From Scytonema sp035967975 (GTDB lineage: Bacteria > Cyanobacteriota > Cyanobacteriia > Cyanobacteriales > Nostocaceae): a stretch of 64,000 nucleotides of DNA. How positions within the stretch are numbered: position 1 is the stretch's first letter; every line of letters starts with the position of its first letter. The stretch covers positions 22,144-86,143 of the forward strand of contig JAWQFQ010000011.1 in the NCBI GenBank assembly GCA_035967975.1. The letters are read 5' to 3'. A model generated the notes under the pieces. That model was not told the DNA's origin and did no database searches. It worked only from the letters and a program-made list of their open reading frames with translations. Positions 8,468 to 18,141 of this stretch are shown piece after piece. The translations under genes were made by a program, and so were the position numbers.

Positions 8468-8998
8468 AGTTTTAAGGATATGGCTGAGTTATGGAACAGT
8501 ATTTTACTGACACCATTAGAAAATAAAGTGATAGAAGCTTTGCAAATATTAGAGCCATCTGTAGAACGTATTGGTTTTACCAGTCACCCGACTTCTCATG
8601 ATGGCATTCTACTAAAAGTAAGTGAGTACCCCAGTCCTATTCCCTTGGTGAGTATGGGGGATGGAATGCGCCGTATTCTTGCTATAGCTTTAGCAGCAGT
8701 AACCGTTGAAAACGGTTTCTTGCTAGTAGATGAAATTGATACCGGACTATACTATGAAACTCAAACAGATATGTGGAGTTTTGTGTTCTCAGTTGCAAAA
8801 CAACTAAATGTTCAAGTATTTGCTACTACCCACAGTTGGGATTGTATAGCGGCATTTGCTGAAGCCTGTGCTCAATCAGAAGATAACTCAAGTGGGAAAC
8901 TATTTCGCTTAAGTCGGCGTGACAAGAGTATACGAGTTGTTGAATACACCCCTGATGAATTATCTATTGCCGTGCGCCAAAGTATAGAGGTGCGTTAA
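8468..8998 (+). pseudogene. ABC/AAA15-type ATPase, 5'-truncated copy
   Basis: The block 8467-9136 matches 20165-20834 with no indels and only about fifteen substitutions by eye. This part corresponds to codons 177-352 of the intact ATPase at 19638-20696. It keeps the signature-like VSMGDGMRRILAIAL, the Walker B LLVDEIDTG and the H-loop TTHSWD, but the Walker A half is missing. An upstream GTG/ATG within repeat X keeps the frame open by chance. The product could not bind ATP normally and is regarded as dead. Confidence 0.85.
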
Positions 8999-9141
8999 TG
9001 CCAAAAGCGCGAAAACCTCCTCAATCAAAGCCTCAGCAGTTATTAGTTGAAGGCAAGAATGACCGCCATGTCATCTGGGCTTTATGTGAACGACATCAAC
9101 TACCAGACACTTTTTCTGTAGAAGTACCTTCTGCTGCGTAA
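8998..9141 (+). pseudogene. TOPRIM (DUF3226-like) protein, 3'-truncated copy
   Basis: It starts with the same TAATG stop/start overlap as the intact pair. It encodes the first 46 residues, including the TOPRIM motif LLVEGKNDRHVI, then runs into foreign sequence and stops at TAA 9139-9141. The junction lies in the 7-bp word TCTGCTG (9130-9136), which is shared by the TOPRIM gene (20828-20834) and by the 3' end of the TPR-glycosyltransferase gene (21452-21458). This suggests microhomology-mediated joining. Confidence 0.85.
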
Positions 9142-9189
9142 ACCGTTTTCCATTCCAAAGTGGTGCTGTACGTCGAGATTGTCATAACT
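9130..9189. repeat. Scrap of the TPR-glycosyltransferase 3' end
   Basis: About 60 bp match 21452-21511 and 19381-19440 almost exactly. In the gene at 21396-23630 this sequence encodes C-terminal residues on the - strand. Here it is a fragment joining the truncated TOPRIM gene to repeat X copy 3. Confidence 0.8.
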
Positions 9190-9190
9190 T

Positions 9191-9466
9191 TTTATTTCCA
9201 TTCATCTGACTTGAAAGTGAGGAGCAGGGAAGAGAAATTTTTATTTGCGCTGGTGTACGACAGTACAGCAACTTGTGCGATCGCCCAAGTCCTTCGTTTA
9301 ATTGAGTGCGATAGGCCGCTCGCATCATTGTCACAACTAGACTACACTGGCGATCGCACAATTCTTTCTTCACAAGAAATTCTAGTAATAAAGCGATGCT
9401 ACGTAGATAAGCCCTGAATTAAAATTCACCGCTTAGAGCTTAAACCCGTGAAAACGGGTTGAAACT
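9191..9466. repeat. Repeat X, copy 3 (left-truncated, ends in repeat Z)
   Basis: This matches 8371-8465 and then 6611-6803, ending in hairpin repeat Z at 9409-9460. It closes the rearranged patch. The remainder up to 9648 has C-rich ACACCCTACACC units (about 9500-9530) and presumed promoter sequence only. Confidence 0.75.
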
Positions 9467-9648
9467 GCGTACACCACAAAGCATGAAAATGTCTATTCCC
9501 TACACCCTACACCCCACCCCCCCACACCCTACTTTTAAATTTCCATAAAAAATTCTTGGTAATGATGTTAGTTCGTGTAAGAGCAGTGGGTACTCTCATA
9601 ACGGAGGGTTGCTGATACGTCAGTATTTATTGCAGCAACCATAAAAAT

Positions 9649-10044
9649 ATGGATAGTTCGAGAGAAGAATATGTTGTTGCTCGTCGCAAAAAGGCTGAGC
9701 GGCGACGAAGGCTTTTGACTTGGGTATCAATTATATCATTTCTTGGTTCTGGTTTTTTAGCTGTTGTTCCGACATTAAAACAGGTGATTGAGAGTCCAGC
9801 ACCGCAAGAAACTGACGTAGCAGAGCTTTCATTAAAACAACAAGCTCAAGGCTTTGAGATGGTATTACAACGGGAACCAGAAAACCAAGTCGCCCTTGAG
9901 GGTTTAGTGACTGTACGCCTGCGGTTGAACGATACAAAAGGCGCTATTTCTCCTTTAGAAAAGTTAGTGACACTAAATCCCAATCGCCAAGACTACAAAG
10001 TTTTATTAGAGAAGTTGAAGACACAAATACCTGAAAGGAGGTAA
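9649..10044 (+). CDS. Small membrane-anchored TPR-like protein
   Basis: This 131-aa protein has a very basic N-terminus (RRKKAERRRR, residues 12-21), one transmembrane helix at about 24-43 and a helical domain at about 55-125. That domain reads like two tetratricopeptide repeats (QREPENQVALEGLVTVRL and a following LNPNRQDYKVLLEKL unit). The topology should be N-in with the TPR part outside the membrane face or in the periplasm or lumen. TPR domains bind proteins, but no partner is evident. It resembles short TPR proteins common in cyanobacteria; I cannot give a specific name. Confidence 0.75.
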   Translation: MDSSREEYVVARRKKAERRRRLLTWVSIISFLGSGFLAVVPTLKQVIESPAPQETDVAELSLKQQAQGFEMVLQREPENQVALEGLVTVRLRLNDTKGAISPLEKLVTLNPNRQDYKVLLEKLKTQIPERR

Positions 10045-10060
10045 AGCAATACTAAGTAGA

Positions 10061-10114
10061 TTTGTTTTGAATTAAAATTTGAGCGATTAAGCTCAAACCC
10101 TTTAAAACAGGTTA
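10061..10114. repeat. Diverged hairpin repeat Z, copy 4
   Basis: It contains TTGAATTAAAATTTGAGCGA followed by AAGCTCAAACCC and an imperfect CCCTTTAAAACAGGTT palindrome. It lies 16 bp after the previous stop codon and may serve as a terminator. Confidence 0.5.
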
Positions 10115-10313
10115 GAAGTCAGACGTGTAAGTATTCGTAACTTCGGCTTTAGAGGTAAAAATTTATGGAATGGTTCTAAAAATTACCTATTCCTTACAGT
10201 ATTGGGAAGCAAGGCAATTAAAACGTTCGATGATTTAGTTGTGACTAAGTTCCACCTCAAATTGTATAACATCTCACTCTTTTAGAAAAAATTTAAAAAT
10301 TAATCTGTTAGCT

Positions 10314-11402
10314 ATGAAAGTAGATTATTTAATTGTTGGTTCTGGGCTTACAGGTGCAACAATTGCTCGAATTCTTGCAGACGCAGGACGGCAAGTTGTA
10401 GTTGTGGATCGACGCTTACATTTAGGTGGGAATGTACACGATTATGCTCATAGTAGTGGCATTCGCATTCATGCTTATGGACCTCACTATTTTCGGACTT
10501 CATCAGAAAGTATATGGAAATTTGTAAATCGGTTTACATCTTTTTATACTTATGAAGCAATTCTCAAATCCTATGTTGATAGTAAGTATGAAAATTGGCC
10601 CATTGCTGGTAGTTACATTTGTCGGACAATTGGAGAACATTGGCAAGCAGAATTTAAAGGAACACCAAGTAACTTTGAAGAAGCTTCCCTGGCAATTATG
10701 CCTCGGTTAATTTATGAAAAATTCATTAAGGAATACACAGAAAAGCAATGGGGAGTTCCAGCACATACATTATCAGCTTCTTTGGCTAAACGATTTGATG
10801 TACATTCTAATGACGACCCTCGATTAAAGCAGAATAAATATCAAGGAATTCCTAATGAAGGCTATTCTAATTTTGTTAACAATATGTTAAAGGATATTCC
10901 TGTTATTCTCAATTTCGATTATCTTCGTCAAAAAGATTTAATAACAGCAGAAAAAATGACAATTTTTACAGGTCCTATTGATGAATTTTTTGATTTTGAT
11001 ATGGGGCGTTTAGCTTATCGCGGACAACAAAGAGAACACGTTTATATTAAGGGCGTTGACTATGCATTTCCTGCTGGTCAAATTAACAATCCTAGTTTTC
11101 AAAATGGACCTCATATTAGAACTTTAGAATGGAAACACATGATGTCAAAAGAATATGCTGAATGTATTCATGGCACTGTACTGACCAAGGAAACTCCTTT
11201 TAGTCCAACTCATCCTGACAGCTATGAATATCCATTTCCTGATGAAGCGAATGCTAGCTTATATCAGAAATACAGAGAACGGGCTGAGAAAATTCCTAAA
11301 TTACTGATTTGTGGCAGGTTGGGAGAGTATAAATATTACGATATGGATCAGGCGATCGCTAAAGCAATGGTATTAGCAAAAAAATTACTTGAAATCACTT
11401 GA
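10314..11402 (+). CDS. glf: UDP-galactopyranose mutase
   Basis: This flavoenzyme converts UDP-galactopyranose to UDP-galactofuranose, the donor for galactofuranose-containing surface glycans. The 362-aa length fits the bacterial family. The FAD-binding Rossmann motif is IVGSGLTGATIARILADAG (residues 6-24), followed by VVDRRLHLGGN. Family motifs YGPHYFRT, YTEKQWG and TGPIDEFFDF are present. A C-terminal GRLGEYKYYDMDQAI carries the second FAD/substrate contact region. It lies directly upstream of a large fused glycosyltransferase (53-bp gap) and is probably co-transcribed with it. Galf may therefore be one of the sugars that cluster handles. Confidence 0.95.
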   Translation: MKVDYLIVGSGLTGATIARILADAGRQVVVVDRRLHLGGNVHDYAHSSGIRIHAYGPHYFRTSSESIWKFVNRFTSFYTYEAILKSYVDSKYENWPIAGSYICRTIGEHWQAEFKGTPSNFEEASLAIMPRLIYEKFIKEYTEKQWGVPAHTLSASLAKRFDVHSNDDPRLKQNKYQGIPNEGYSNFVNNMLKDIPVILNFDYLRQKDLITAEKMTIFTGPIDEFFDFDMGRLAYRGQQREHVYIKGVDYAFPAGQINNPSFQNGPHIRTLEWKHMMSKEYAECIHGTVLTKETPFSPTHPDSYEYPFPDEANASLYQKYRERAEKIPKLLICGRLGEYKYYDMDQAIAKAMVLAKKLLEIT

Positions 11403-11454
11403 AAACTCGTTTAATTATTTAAAAATTTAAAAGGATTAAAGGAAGTAAACAATT

Positions 11455-14400
11455 ATGTTTGAAAATTATAAAGTTATTGCGCTTACACCAGCAGGTAGAC
11501 AAAAATATCTAGAAATTTTATTACCTTATATTTGTCAAAATAATCACATAATAGATGAATATCATTTGTGGATAAATACTACTAATGTATCAGACATAAA
11601 TTATATGCAGAACTTAGCTGATACAAATCCTGAATTCATTAAACTTATTTTTTTAGAAGACATTCAGCCCTCTGGTAATCACACAATTCGTTTTTTCTTT
11701 CAATATTGTACAGACCAAAACACAATTTATATTAGAATTGATGATCATATATGCTTTATTGAAAAAAATGCTATTGAGGAGTTGCTTAAATTTAGAATAG
11801 ATAATCCAGATTATTTTCTAATATATGCCAATATTATTAATAATTCTATATGTTCTTATATAAATCAAAGACAAGGAAATCTAGGATTTACACAAGGAAA
11901 ATTAACTTATAATATTTTTTGCGAATTTGGTTGGAAGAGCGGTAATTTTGCATCTTTTGTTCATACTAAATTTATTCATGATTATTATCATGATTTGTTA
12001 AAAAAATATAAATATGAGCGTTGGATATTATTTAATTTTGAAAGAGTGTCAGTCAATTTTATTACTTGGTTTGGGAGAGAATTTGCAAAATTCAATGGAA
12101 TCGTTGAAGGTTTAGATGAAGAACAATGGTTGTCCGTAGATAAACCAAAATCAATGAATCAATATAACTGTATTTGTGGTAGCGCTATTGTTAGTCACTT
12201 TTCTTACTATACACAAAGAGAATACTTGGAGTCCAACACCAATATTTTACAAGAATACAAGACCATATCAGAAGAAATAAAATTTTATAAAGATGAGAGA
12301 AATAGTGAATTACTACTATGCGCTAATGCAAATAGTGAAATAAAAGACCTGAAAACAAGCCACTTCAATTCGTTGTCTATGTCTAGTGTTCAAGCTATAA
12401 CAGTCACAGAAACAAGACCTTTTTGGTCAGTCATGATTCCAACTTACAACTGCGCTAATTACTTAGTAGAAACCCTCGAAAGTGTTTTAGCTCAGGATTT
12501 AGGTTCTGAATGTATGCAGATTGAAGTTGTAGATGACTACTCTACAAAAGACGATCCAGAAGCCGTTGTTAGAGAAATTGGAAAAGGTCGGGTTTCTTTT
12601 TACCGTCAACCAAAAAATAGTGGAATAGCGCGAAATTTCAACACTTGTATTGAACGTGCCAAAGGTGAATGGATACATATTTTACATGGTGACGATATGG
12701 TTATACCCGGATTTTACAAACGGATGCGGGAGACTGTAGAGCAACAACCCACCATTGGCGCTGTTTTTTGTCGTCAAATTTTTGTAGATGAAAATAGCCA
12801 ATGGCAAACTCTATCCCATTTGGAAAGACAAACCCCTGGAATTCTGCCAAACTTTATAGAACTTCTGGCGATTTGTCAGAGAATTGAAACTCCTTCAATT
12901 GTTGTCCGACGTAGTGTTTACGAACATTTAGGAGGATTCCATTTAGAGTTATCTCATGCAGCGGATTGGGAAATGTGGAGACGAATTGTGGCTCATTACC
13001 CAATTTGGTATGAACCACAACCCTTAGTTTATTACCGCAAGCACTCTGCTTCCCATACCTCTCAATTAATTAAAACAGGTAGTAATATAGCTGATATTCG
13101 TAAATCTATCGCAATTGCTGAATCTTACTTGCCCAAGGCTTTATCTGCTCAATTATCCAATCAGTCTAGAAAACACTATGCCCTTTCTGCTGTAAATACT
13201 GCGAGAAGGATGTTAGCTCTCAATGATATAGATGCTGCGATCGCTCAAATTTGGGAAGGATTCAACTGTAGCGATTCTGAAGAAGTTATTAATTCTGTAG
13301 TAACTCTTATCCAATCAATTGATGCGAAAGAATTTTTAAATTCGCTGTCAAAATACGCCGAGAAAAAGCAAGGCAATCCCACGAGTCAATCTGCTCTTAC
13401 CAAACTTTACCAATCCTTGGAAGAAGAACCTGTAAGCACGACAAAAACGGTATCTCCAATAATTCTTGTGGATGGAGTTGTTTTTCAGGTATTAAAAACG
13501 GGAGGAATTGCTCGTGTGTGGACTTGTTTACTAGAAGAATGGGTAAAAAATGGATTTGCCAAGCATATAATCATTCTTGACAGAGCAGGTACAGCACCCT
13601 CTATTTCTGACATTGAGTATATTCATGTACCGCCTTGTAACTATAACCGGATTGACCAAGACCGCCAACTTCTACAAGAATTGTGTGATGAACTAAGCGC
13701 TGACTTATTTGTTTCATCTTATTACACAACTCCTATTTCCACGCCGTTTGTCTTCTTAGCCCATGACATGATTCCAGAAATCATAGGCTGGAATCTTGCT
13801 AATGCTGTCTGGCGAAATAAACATCACAGTATTTTACAAGCTATCACTCATATAGCAGTTTCAGAAACGACAGCAGATGACTTAGTGAAGATATTTCCAC
13901 ACATTGCGCGAGAGTCGGTCATAGTTGCCAATAATGGAGTTGATCCTCAAACCTTTGTACCTGCTAGCCTAGACAAAATCAGTCTCTTTAAAAGAGATTA
14001 TGGAATTACCAAACCATATTTTCTTTTAGTTGGTGTGGATGATGATCGTAAAAACAGAGCTATATTCTTCAAGGCGTTTGCTTTACTAAAGGCTAGGGAG
14101 GGATTTGATATTGTCTGTACAGGAAGCCAATCTCAATTAAAAGATGAATTTAGAACTTACACACTAGGTAGTTCTGTTCATATACTGGATCTTAATGATG
14201 AGGAACTCGCATATGCTTATTCTGGTGCTGTCGCGCTCATTTTTCCATCTAAATATGAAGGATTTGGTTTACCTATACTAGAAGCGATGGCTTGTGGTTG
14301 TCCAGTCATTACCTGTCCTAATGGTTCTATTCCAGAAGTTGCGGGAGAAGCTGCGTTATATGTAAACGATAATGATGTAGAAGGGCTTGCAGATGCTCTT

Positions 14401-14931
14401 TACGAAGTCCAAAAACCGAGTGTTCGCCAAGCCTTAATTACTAAAGGTTGGGAAAGAATTAAACAATTTTCCTGGTCAAAAATGGCAAAAACTGTTGCTG
14501 ATACTTTAATTAGTGCTACCTTACTAAGTTTAAATCTGAAAGAGACGAATCTTATTATTTTCCCAGATTGGTCACAACCAGAAGATAGTCTTGGGTGGGA
14601 ATTGCAAGCCGTGATGCAAGCAATTGTCACTCGTCTTGATAGTCACAAAATAACTTTACTCATTAATATTAGTAAAATTAACAAAGAAGATGCTGAACTC
14701 TTTATTTCAAGCGTGACTATGAATTTACTTATGGAAGAAGATTTAGATATTAGTGAAGGTCTAGCGATTTCCTTTGTAGGAGAGTTAGGTGCTATTCAGT
14801 GGGAAACTTTACTATCTCTTATTACGGCAAGAATACCTTTAGAATTTGAAGACATAGATGCGATCGCATCTGTTAAAGCAGAAAATCTTCCCATTTATGC
14901 AATCAACCAAGTCATTAATATTGGTAGTTAA
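11455..14931 (+). CDS. Fused glycosyltransferase: N-terminal domain + GT2 + GT4
   Basis: This 1158-aa protein has at least three parts. Residues 1-290 look like a separate transferase-related domain (YIRIDDHICFIEKNAI holds a DxD-like motif) that I cannot name. Residues about 321-545 are a GT2 family domain (SVMIPTYNCANYLVETLES, VDDYSTKD, LHGDDMVIPG). Residues about 669-1020 are a GT4/GT-B domain (FQVLKTGGIARVW, then SKYEGFGLPILEAMACGCP, the E-x7-E motif). The last 130 residues are unassigned. Such proteins add two or more sugars in sequence to a surface glycan. It is flanked by glf upstream and overlaps in function with the TPR-transferase starting 3 bases after its stop, so an operon is likely. 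The acceptor is unknown. Confidence 0.88.
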   Translation: MFENYKVIALTPAGRQKYLEILLPYICQNNHIIDEYHLWINTTNVSDINYMQNLADTNPEFIKLIFLEDIQPSGNHTIRFFFQYCTDQNTIYIRIDDHICFIEKNAIEELLKFRIDNPDYFLIYANIINNSICSYINQRQGNLGFTQGKLTYNIFCEFGWKSGNFASFVHTKFIHDYYHDLLKKYKYERWILFNFERVSVNFITWFGREFAKFNGIVEGLDEEQWLSVDKPKSMNQYNCICGSAIVSHFSYYTQREYLESNTNILQEYKTISEEIKFYKDERNSELLLCANANSEIKDLKTSHFNSLSMSSVQAITVTETRPFWSVMIPTYNCANYLVETLESVLAQDLGSECMQIEVVDDYSTKDDPEAVVREIGKGRVSFYRQPKNSGIARNFNTCIERAKGEWIHILHGDDMVIPGFYKRMRETVEQQPTIGAVFCRQIFVDENSQWQTLSHLERQTPGILPNFIELLAICQRIETPSIVVRRSVYEHLGGFHLELSHAADWEMWRRIVAHYPIWYEPQPLVYYRKHSASHTSQLIKTGSNIADIRKSIAIAESYLPKALSAQLSNQSRKHYALSAVNTARRMLALNDIDAAIAQIWEGFNCSDSEEVINSVVTLIQSIDAKEFLNSLSKYAEKKQGNPTSQSALTKLYQSLEEEPVSTTKTVSPIILVDGVVFQVLKTGGIARVWTCLLEEWVKNGFAKHIIILDRAGTAPSISDIEYIHVPPCNYNRIDQDRQLLQELCDELSADLFVSSYYTTPISTPFVFLAHDMIPEIIGWNLANAVWRNKHHSILQAITHIAVSETTADDLVKIFPHIARESVIVANNGVDPQTFVPASLDKISLFKRDYGITKPYFLLVGVDDDRKNRAIFFKAFALLKAREGFDIVCTGSQSQLKDEFRTYTLGSSVHILDLNDEELAYAYSGAVALIFPSKYEGFGLPILEAMACGCPVITCPNGSIPEVAGEAALYVNDNDVEGLADALYEVQKPSVRQALITKGWERIKQFSWSKMAKTVADTLISATLLSLNLKETNLIIFPDWSQPEDSLGWELQAVMQAIVTRLDSHKITLLINISKINKEDAELFISSVTMNLLMEEDLDISEGLAISFVGELGAIQWETLLSLITARIPLEFEDIDAIASVKAENLPIYAINQVINIGS

Positions 14932-14934
14932 ACT

Positions 14935-17900
14935 ATGGATTATCAAACCTTTTTAACTGATTTACCTAATTTATACACAAATTGGGGTAAAGCTTCAATT
15001 ACTCCTGCGTCTAACTGCTTTCGGCAACTACTGGAACAGGTTAAAGACTCTACAACAGAAAATATCATGCAGTTGCTCAACTTTGCTGTAGAATGCATGA
15101 AACCCGATGAGATTTACTGCCAAATTGGTTTTTCTCAGGGTGCCAATTTATTTGCAGCGCTGTTAGAACAACGAGAGAAAATGGCATACGCTATTGAGAA
15201 TTTATACCTTTTAGAAAATCAGGAAGAAATTATTGAAAAACTCAATGAGAATTTATCCTTGTTTAACTTAGAGTCACAAATTGTTTTTTGCAACCAAGAT
15301 TTTGAAGAGTTTTTTGCTGAGCTAAGAGAAATCGAAACTGAAAGTAAAATTGGTGTTTATTTTTATAATTGTGGTAGTGACTATAGGTCGCAAATATTAG
15401 CATTACTTTTAGTCAAGCCTTTTTTAGCAAATCAAGCATTAATTATTACAAGTAATTGCAACAGTAGCGGAGTTCAACAAGCAAACTGGGACTTCATGAC
15501 TGCTCATCCCCAGTGCCAAATGCTGTTAGATTTACCTACTCCTGAAGATAACCACAGTTCCTTTTGGAATGGTATTCAAGTTTTAAGTTGGGATATCGAC
15601 AGAGAATATAACTATGCTTTGTCATTTTTGAAAAAGCAACGACATGATAACTTCATTCAAGCTGTTATCAATTGCCAATTAGACTTTGAGAACCAGAAAA
15701 AGGCAATAGTAAATTTACGTAGAGAAGCAGTAATATTGTACAATTATGGCTGTTTTGAAGAAGCAGAGCAGAAGTACAAGCAAGTACTAGCGTGGGATAA
15801 CAATCAGGCAGATGCTTGGCTAGACTTATGCATTCTTTATTACAAGACAAATCGGTACCAACCTGCTCTTAATGCCTTAGTCCATTCTATACAACTTGAA
15901 CCATCACAAGCTATAAATTATTACACAATGGGAGTGGTACTAGAGAAACTTGGTGCTACTTCCCATGCTATGGAAGCTTATGAACAAGCTATTGCTCTAG
16001 AACCAGAGGCAATCGATCCCTACAATAATTTGGGTAATATTTTACTAGAAAAAGGGGAAATTGACAAAGCTGAAGCCAACTACCGTCAAGCAATTGCAGC
16101 TAACCCCAAGCATTTTGGTAGTTACCTTAATTTGGGTAACGTTCTCATGGAACGCCAGCAAATTGATGAAGCTATCGTAATTTATGAACAAGCGTTACAA
16201 TTAAAATCACGCAATCCTGATGTTCTTTACAATTTAGGAGTTGCATTAGAAGCTAAGAACAATCCCGCTAAAGCTGCCCTGTATTATGGTTATGCTTCTT
16301 ATCGTCAAAATCAATACCAAGAAGCTATCAACTATTATCAACAATTTCTCCAAACTGAAACAGGGGATGAACATTTTTATATAGCCTTAGCTGAGTGTTA
16401 TCAAGGTTTAGATCGAGCCGAAGAAGCTATTAACACTTACAAAGAAGGATTAAGACTTTATCCCAAATCTTCTAATATTTACATCTTTTTTGCTTTAGCA
16501 TTACAAGAGATGGGATATACTGAGCAAGCAATTGAAGTTGTTACAGAAGCATCCCAGTTTCTACCGGATGTTTTAGCATTCCGTCTAGAAAAACAACGTA
16601 TTTTACCGATTCTGTATGATACTCAAGAAGAAGTTGATTTCTACAGAAATCGTTTTACTCAAGGTTTAGAAGAATTAATTCAACATACGTCTTTAGATAC
16701 TCCAGAATCCCAAAAAAGTGCTTTGGCAGGTATTGGAATGCGGACCAACTTTTACCTACAGTATCAATGTAGAAATGATGTCGAACTACAAAAGCTGTAT
16801 GGTAAGTTTGTTCATCAAGTTATGGCTGCTAACTATCCTCAATGGGCTAAACCTATACCCATGCCAACTCTAGAAAAGGGAGAAAAAATTCGTATTGGCT
16901 ACGCTTCCTATTATTTAAGAGGTCATAACGGTGCTAAATGGGCTTTAGGATGGATAAAAAATCATAATAGGCAAGATTTTGAGATTTACTGCTATCATAC
17001 CAGTCCTATGATAGACCTAATAACTCAACAGTTTAAATTAACAAGTGATTTTTTCCATCATATACCTGATGATTTGGATGGAGTTTGTAGCCAAATATTA
17101 GCAGATAAATTACACATATTGATTTTTCCAGAAATTGGCATGGCTCCTATCACAACTCAAATGGCAGGATTACAACTTGCTCCTGTACAATGTACAGCTT
17201 GGGGTCATGCTATTACCTCTGGTTTACCAACGATTGAATACTTTATATCTGGGGATTTGATGGAGCCAGAAAATGCCCAGGAGCATTACTCAGAGAAGTT
17301 GATTCGCTTACCTAATATTGGGCTTTGCTATCCGAAACCAGTGGTTCCTCAACCCACTAAAACTCGTGAAAAGTTCGGTTTAAGTGATGACACTATAGTC
17401 TATTTATCATGCCAGTCGTTGTATAAATATTTGCCATGCTATGACTATATCTATCCTGCTATTGCTCAAAAAGTTCCTCAATCTCAGTTTGCTTTTCTGG
17501 CTCATAACAGTCTTTATATCACTGACAAGTTTCGCAATCGTCTGCAACGTGCTTTTGCTGAATTTAGCTTAAACTCTGAAGATTATTGTGTGATTGTCCC
17601 CCGACAAAAGACTCCTGATTATTTAACCCTGAATCTGCTGTCAGATGTTTATCTTGACACTTTTGGTTGGTCTGGTGGTAATTCGACTTTAGAGGCGATC
17701 GCTTGCAATTTACCTATTGTGACCTGTCCTGGTGAATTCATGCGTGGGTTTCATTCTTATGGTATTTTGAAAATGCTTGGCGTAACTGACACAATTACTA
17801 AAAATGAAGCTGAGTATATTGATATGGCTGTTAAGTTAGGGCTTAACCCTAAATGGCGACAAAGTATCATTGAGCGCATGATACAGCGTCATGCTTACCT

Positions 17901-18000
17901 GTATGACGATAAAACTTGTGTTGCAGCCCTTGATGATTTCTTACGTAGTGTAGTACATCAAAATGAACCAGCTTTGGTGCGTTACACTTCGTTAACGTAA
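14935..18000 (+). CDS. TPR / O-GlcNAc-transferase-like protein with N-terminal methyltransferase-like domain
   Basis: This 1021-aa protein has three regions. Residues 1-240 resemble a class I methyltransferase fold (CQIGFSQGANLFAALLEQ, then a DFEEFFAEL segment), without a clean SAM-binding motif. Tetratricopeptide repeats span about 255-600, with repeated A-x2-x-Y-x2-A-L pairs and runs such as PEAIDPYNNLGNILLEKGE. A catalytic GT41/SPINDLY-like domain spans about 648-1005 (IRIGYASYYLRGHNGAKWALGW, APVQCTAWGHAITSGLPTIE, DTFGWSGGNSTLEAIACNLP). The family transfers sugars to protein or glycan acceptors. The start lies 3 bases after the preceding stop, so translation is probably coupled. Confidence 0.88.
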   Translation: MDYQTFLTDLPNLYTNWGKASITPASNCFRQLLEQVKDSTTENIMQLLNFAVECMKPDEIYCQIGFSQGANLFAALLEQREKMAYAIENLYLLENQEEIIEKLNENLSLFNLESQIVFCNQDFEEFFAELREIETESKIGVYFYNCGSDYRSQILALLLVKPFLANQALIITSNCNSSGVQQANWDFMTAHPQCQMLLDLPTPEDNHSSFWNGIQVLSWDIDREYNYALSFLKKQRHDNFIQAVINCQLDFENQKKAIVNLRREAVILYNYGCFEEAEQKYKQVLAWDNNQADAWLDLCILYYKTNRYQPALNALVHSIQLEPSQAINYYTMGVVLEKLGATSHAMEAYEQAIALEPEAIDPYNNLGNILLEKGEIDKAEANYRQAIAANPKHFGSYLNLGNVLMERQQIDEAIVIYEQALQLKSRNPDVLYNLGVALEAKNNPAKAALYYGYASYRQNQYQEAINYYQQFLQTETGDEHFYIALAECYQGLDRAEEAINTYKEGLRLYPKSSNIYIFFALALQEMGYTEQAIEVVTEASQFLPDVLAFRLEKQRILPILYDTQEEVDFYRNRFTQGLEELIQHTSLDTPESQKSALAGIGMRTNFYLQYQCRNDVELQKLYGKFVHQVMAANYPQWAKPIPMPTLEKGEKIRIGYASYYLRGHNGAKWALGWIKNHNRQDFEIYCYHTSPMIDLITQQFKLTSDFFHHIPDDLDGVCSQILADKLHILIFPEIGMAPITTQMAGLQLAPVQCTAWGHAITSGLPTIEYFISGDLMEPENAQEHYSEKLIRLPNIGLCYPKPVVPQPTKTREKFGLSDDTIVYLSCQSLYKYLPCYDYIYPAIAQKVPQSQFAFLAHNSLYITDKFRNRLQRAFAEFSLNSEDYCVIVPRQKTPDYLTLNLLSDVYLDTFGWSGGNSTLEAIACNLPIVTCPGEFMRGFHSYGILKMLGVTDTITKNEAEYIDMAVKLGLNPKWRQSIIERMIQRHAYLYDDKTCVAALDDFLRSVVHQNEPALVRYTSLT

Positions 18001-18032
18001 TCTAACACGAAAATTTATTTACTTACATAATT

Positions 18033-18083
18033 GACTCTAAAAACGAGAAACCGGGTTTCTCAAAGAAACCCAGTTTCTGAGTC
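18033..18083. terminator. Hairpin between convergent genes
   Basis: GAGAAACCGGGTTTCTC (18045-18061) is a perfect palindrome, followed by AGAAACCCAGTTTCT and enclosed by GACTC/GAGTC. It sits between two convergent glycosyltransferase genes and suits a bidirectional terminator. An almost identical copy is at 28282-28330. Confidence 0.65.
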
Positions 18084-18141
18084 TCTTAATTTTTATCTAG
18101 GACTGCCATCATATTGTATGGTTCTCACAAATTAAAACAAT

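Noticed and set aside
8453..8998. Apparently complete ATPase gene starting MCDRQSFKD
   Set aside because: The first residues come from repeat X; the real gene lacks its 5' half including Walker A, so it is listed as a pseudogene.
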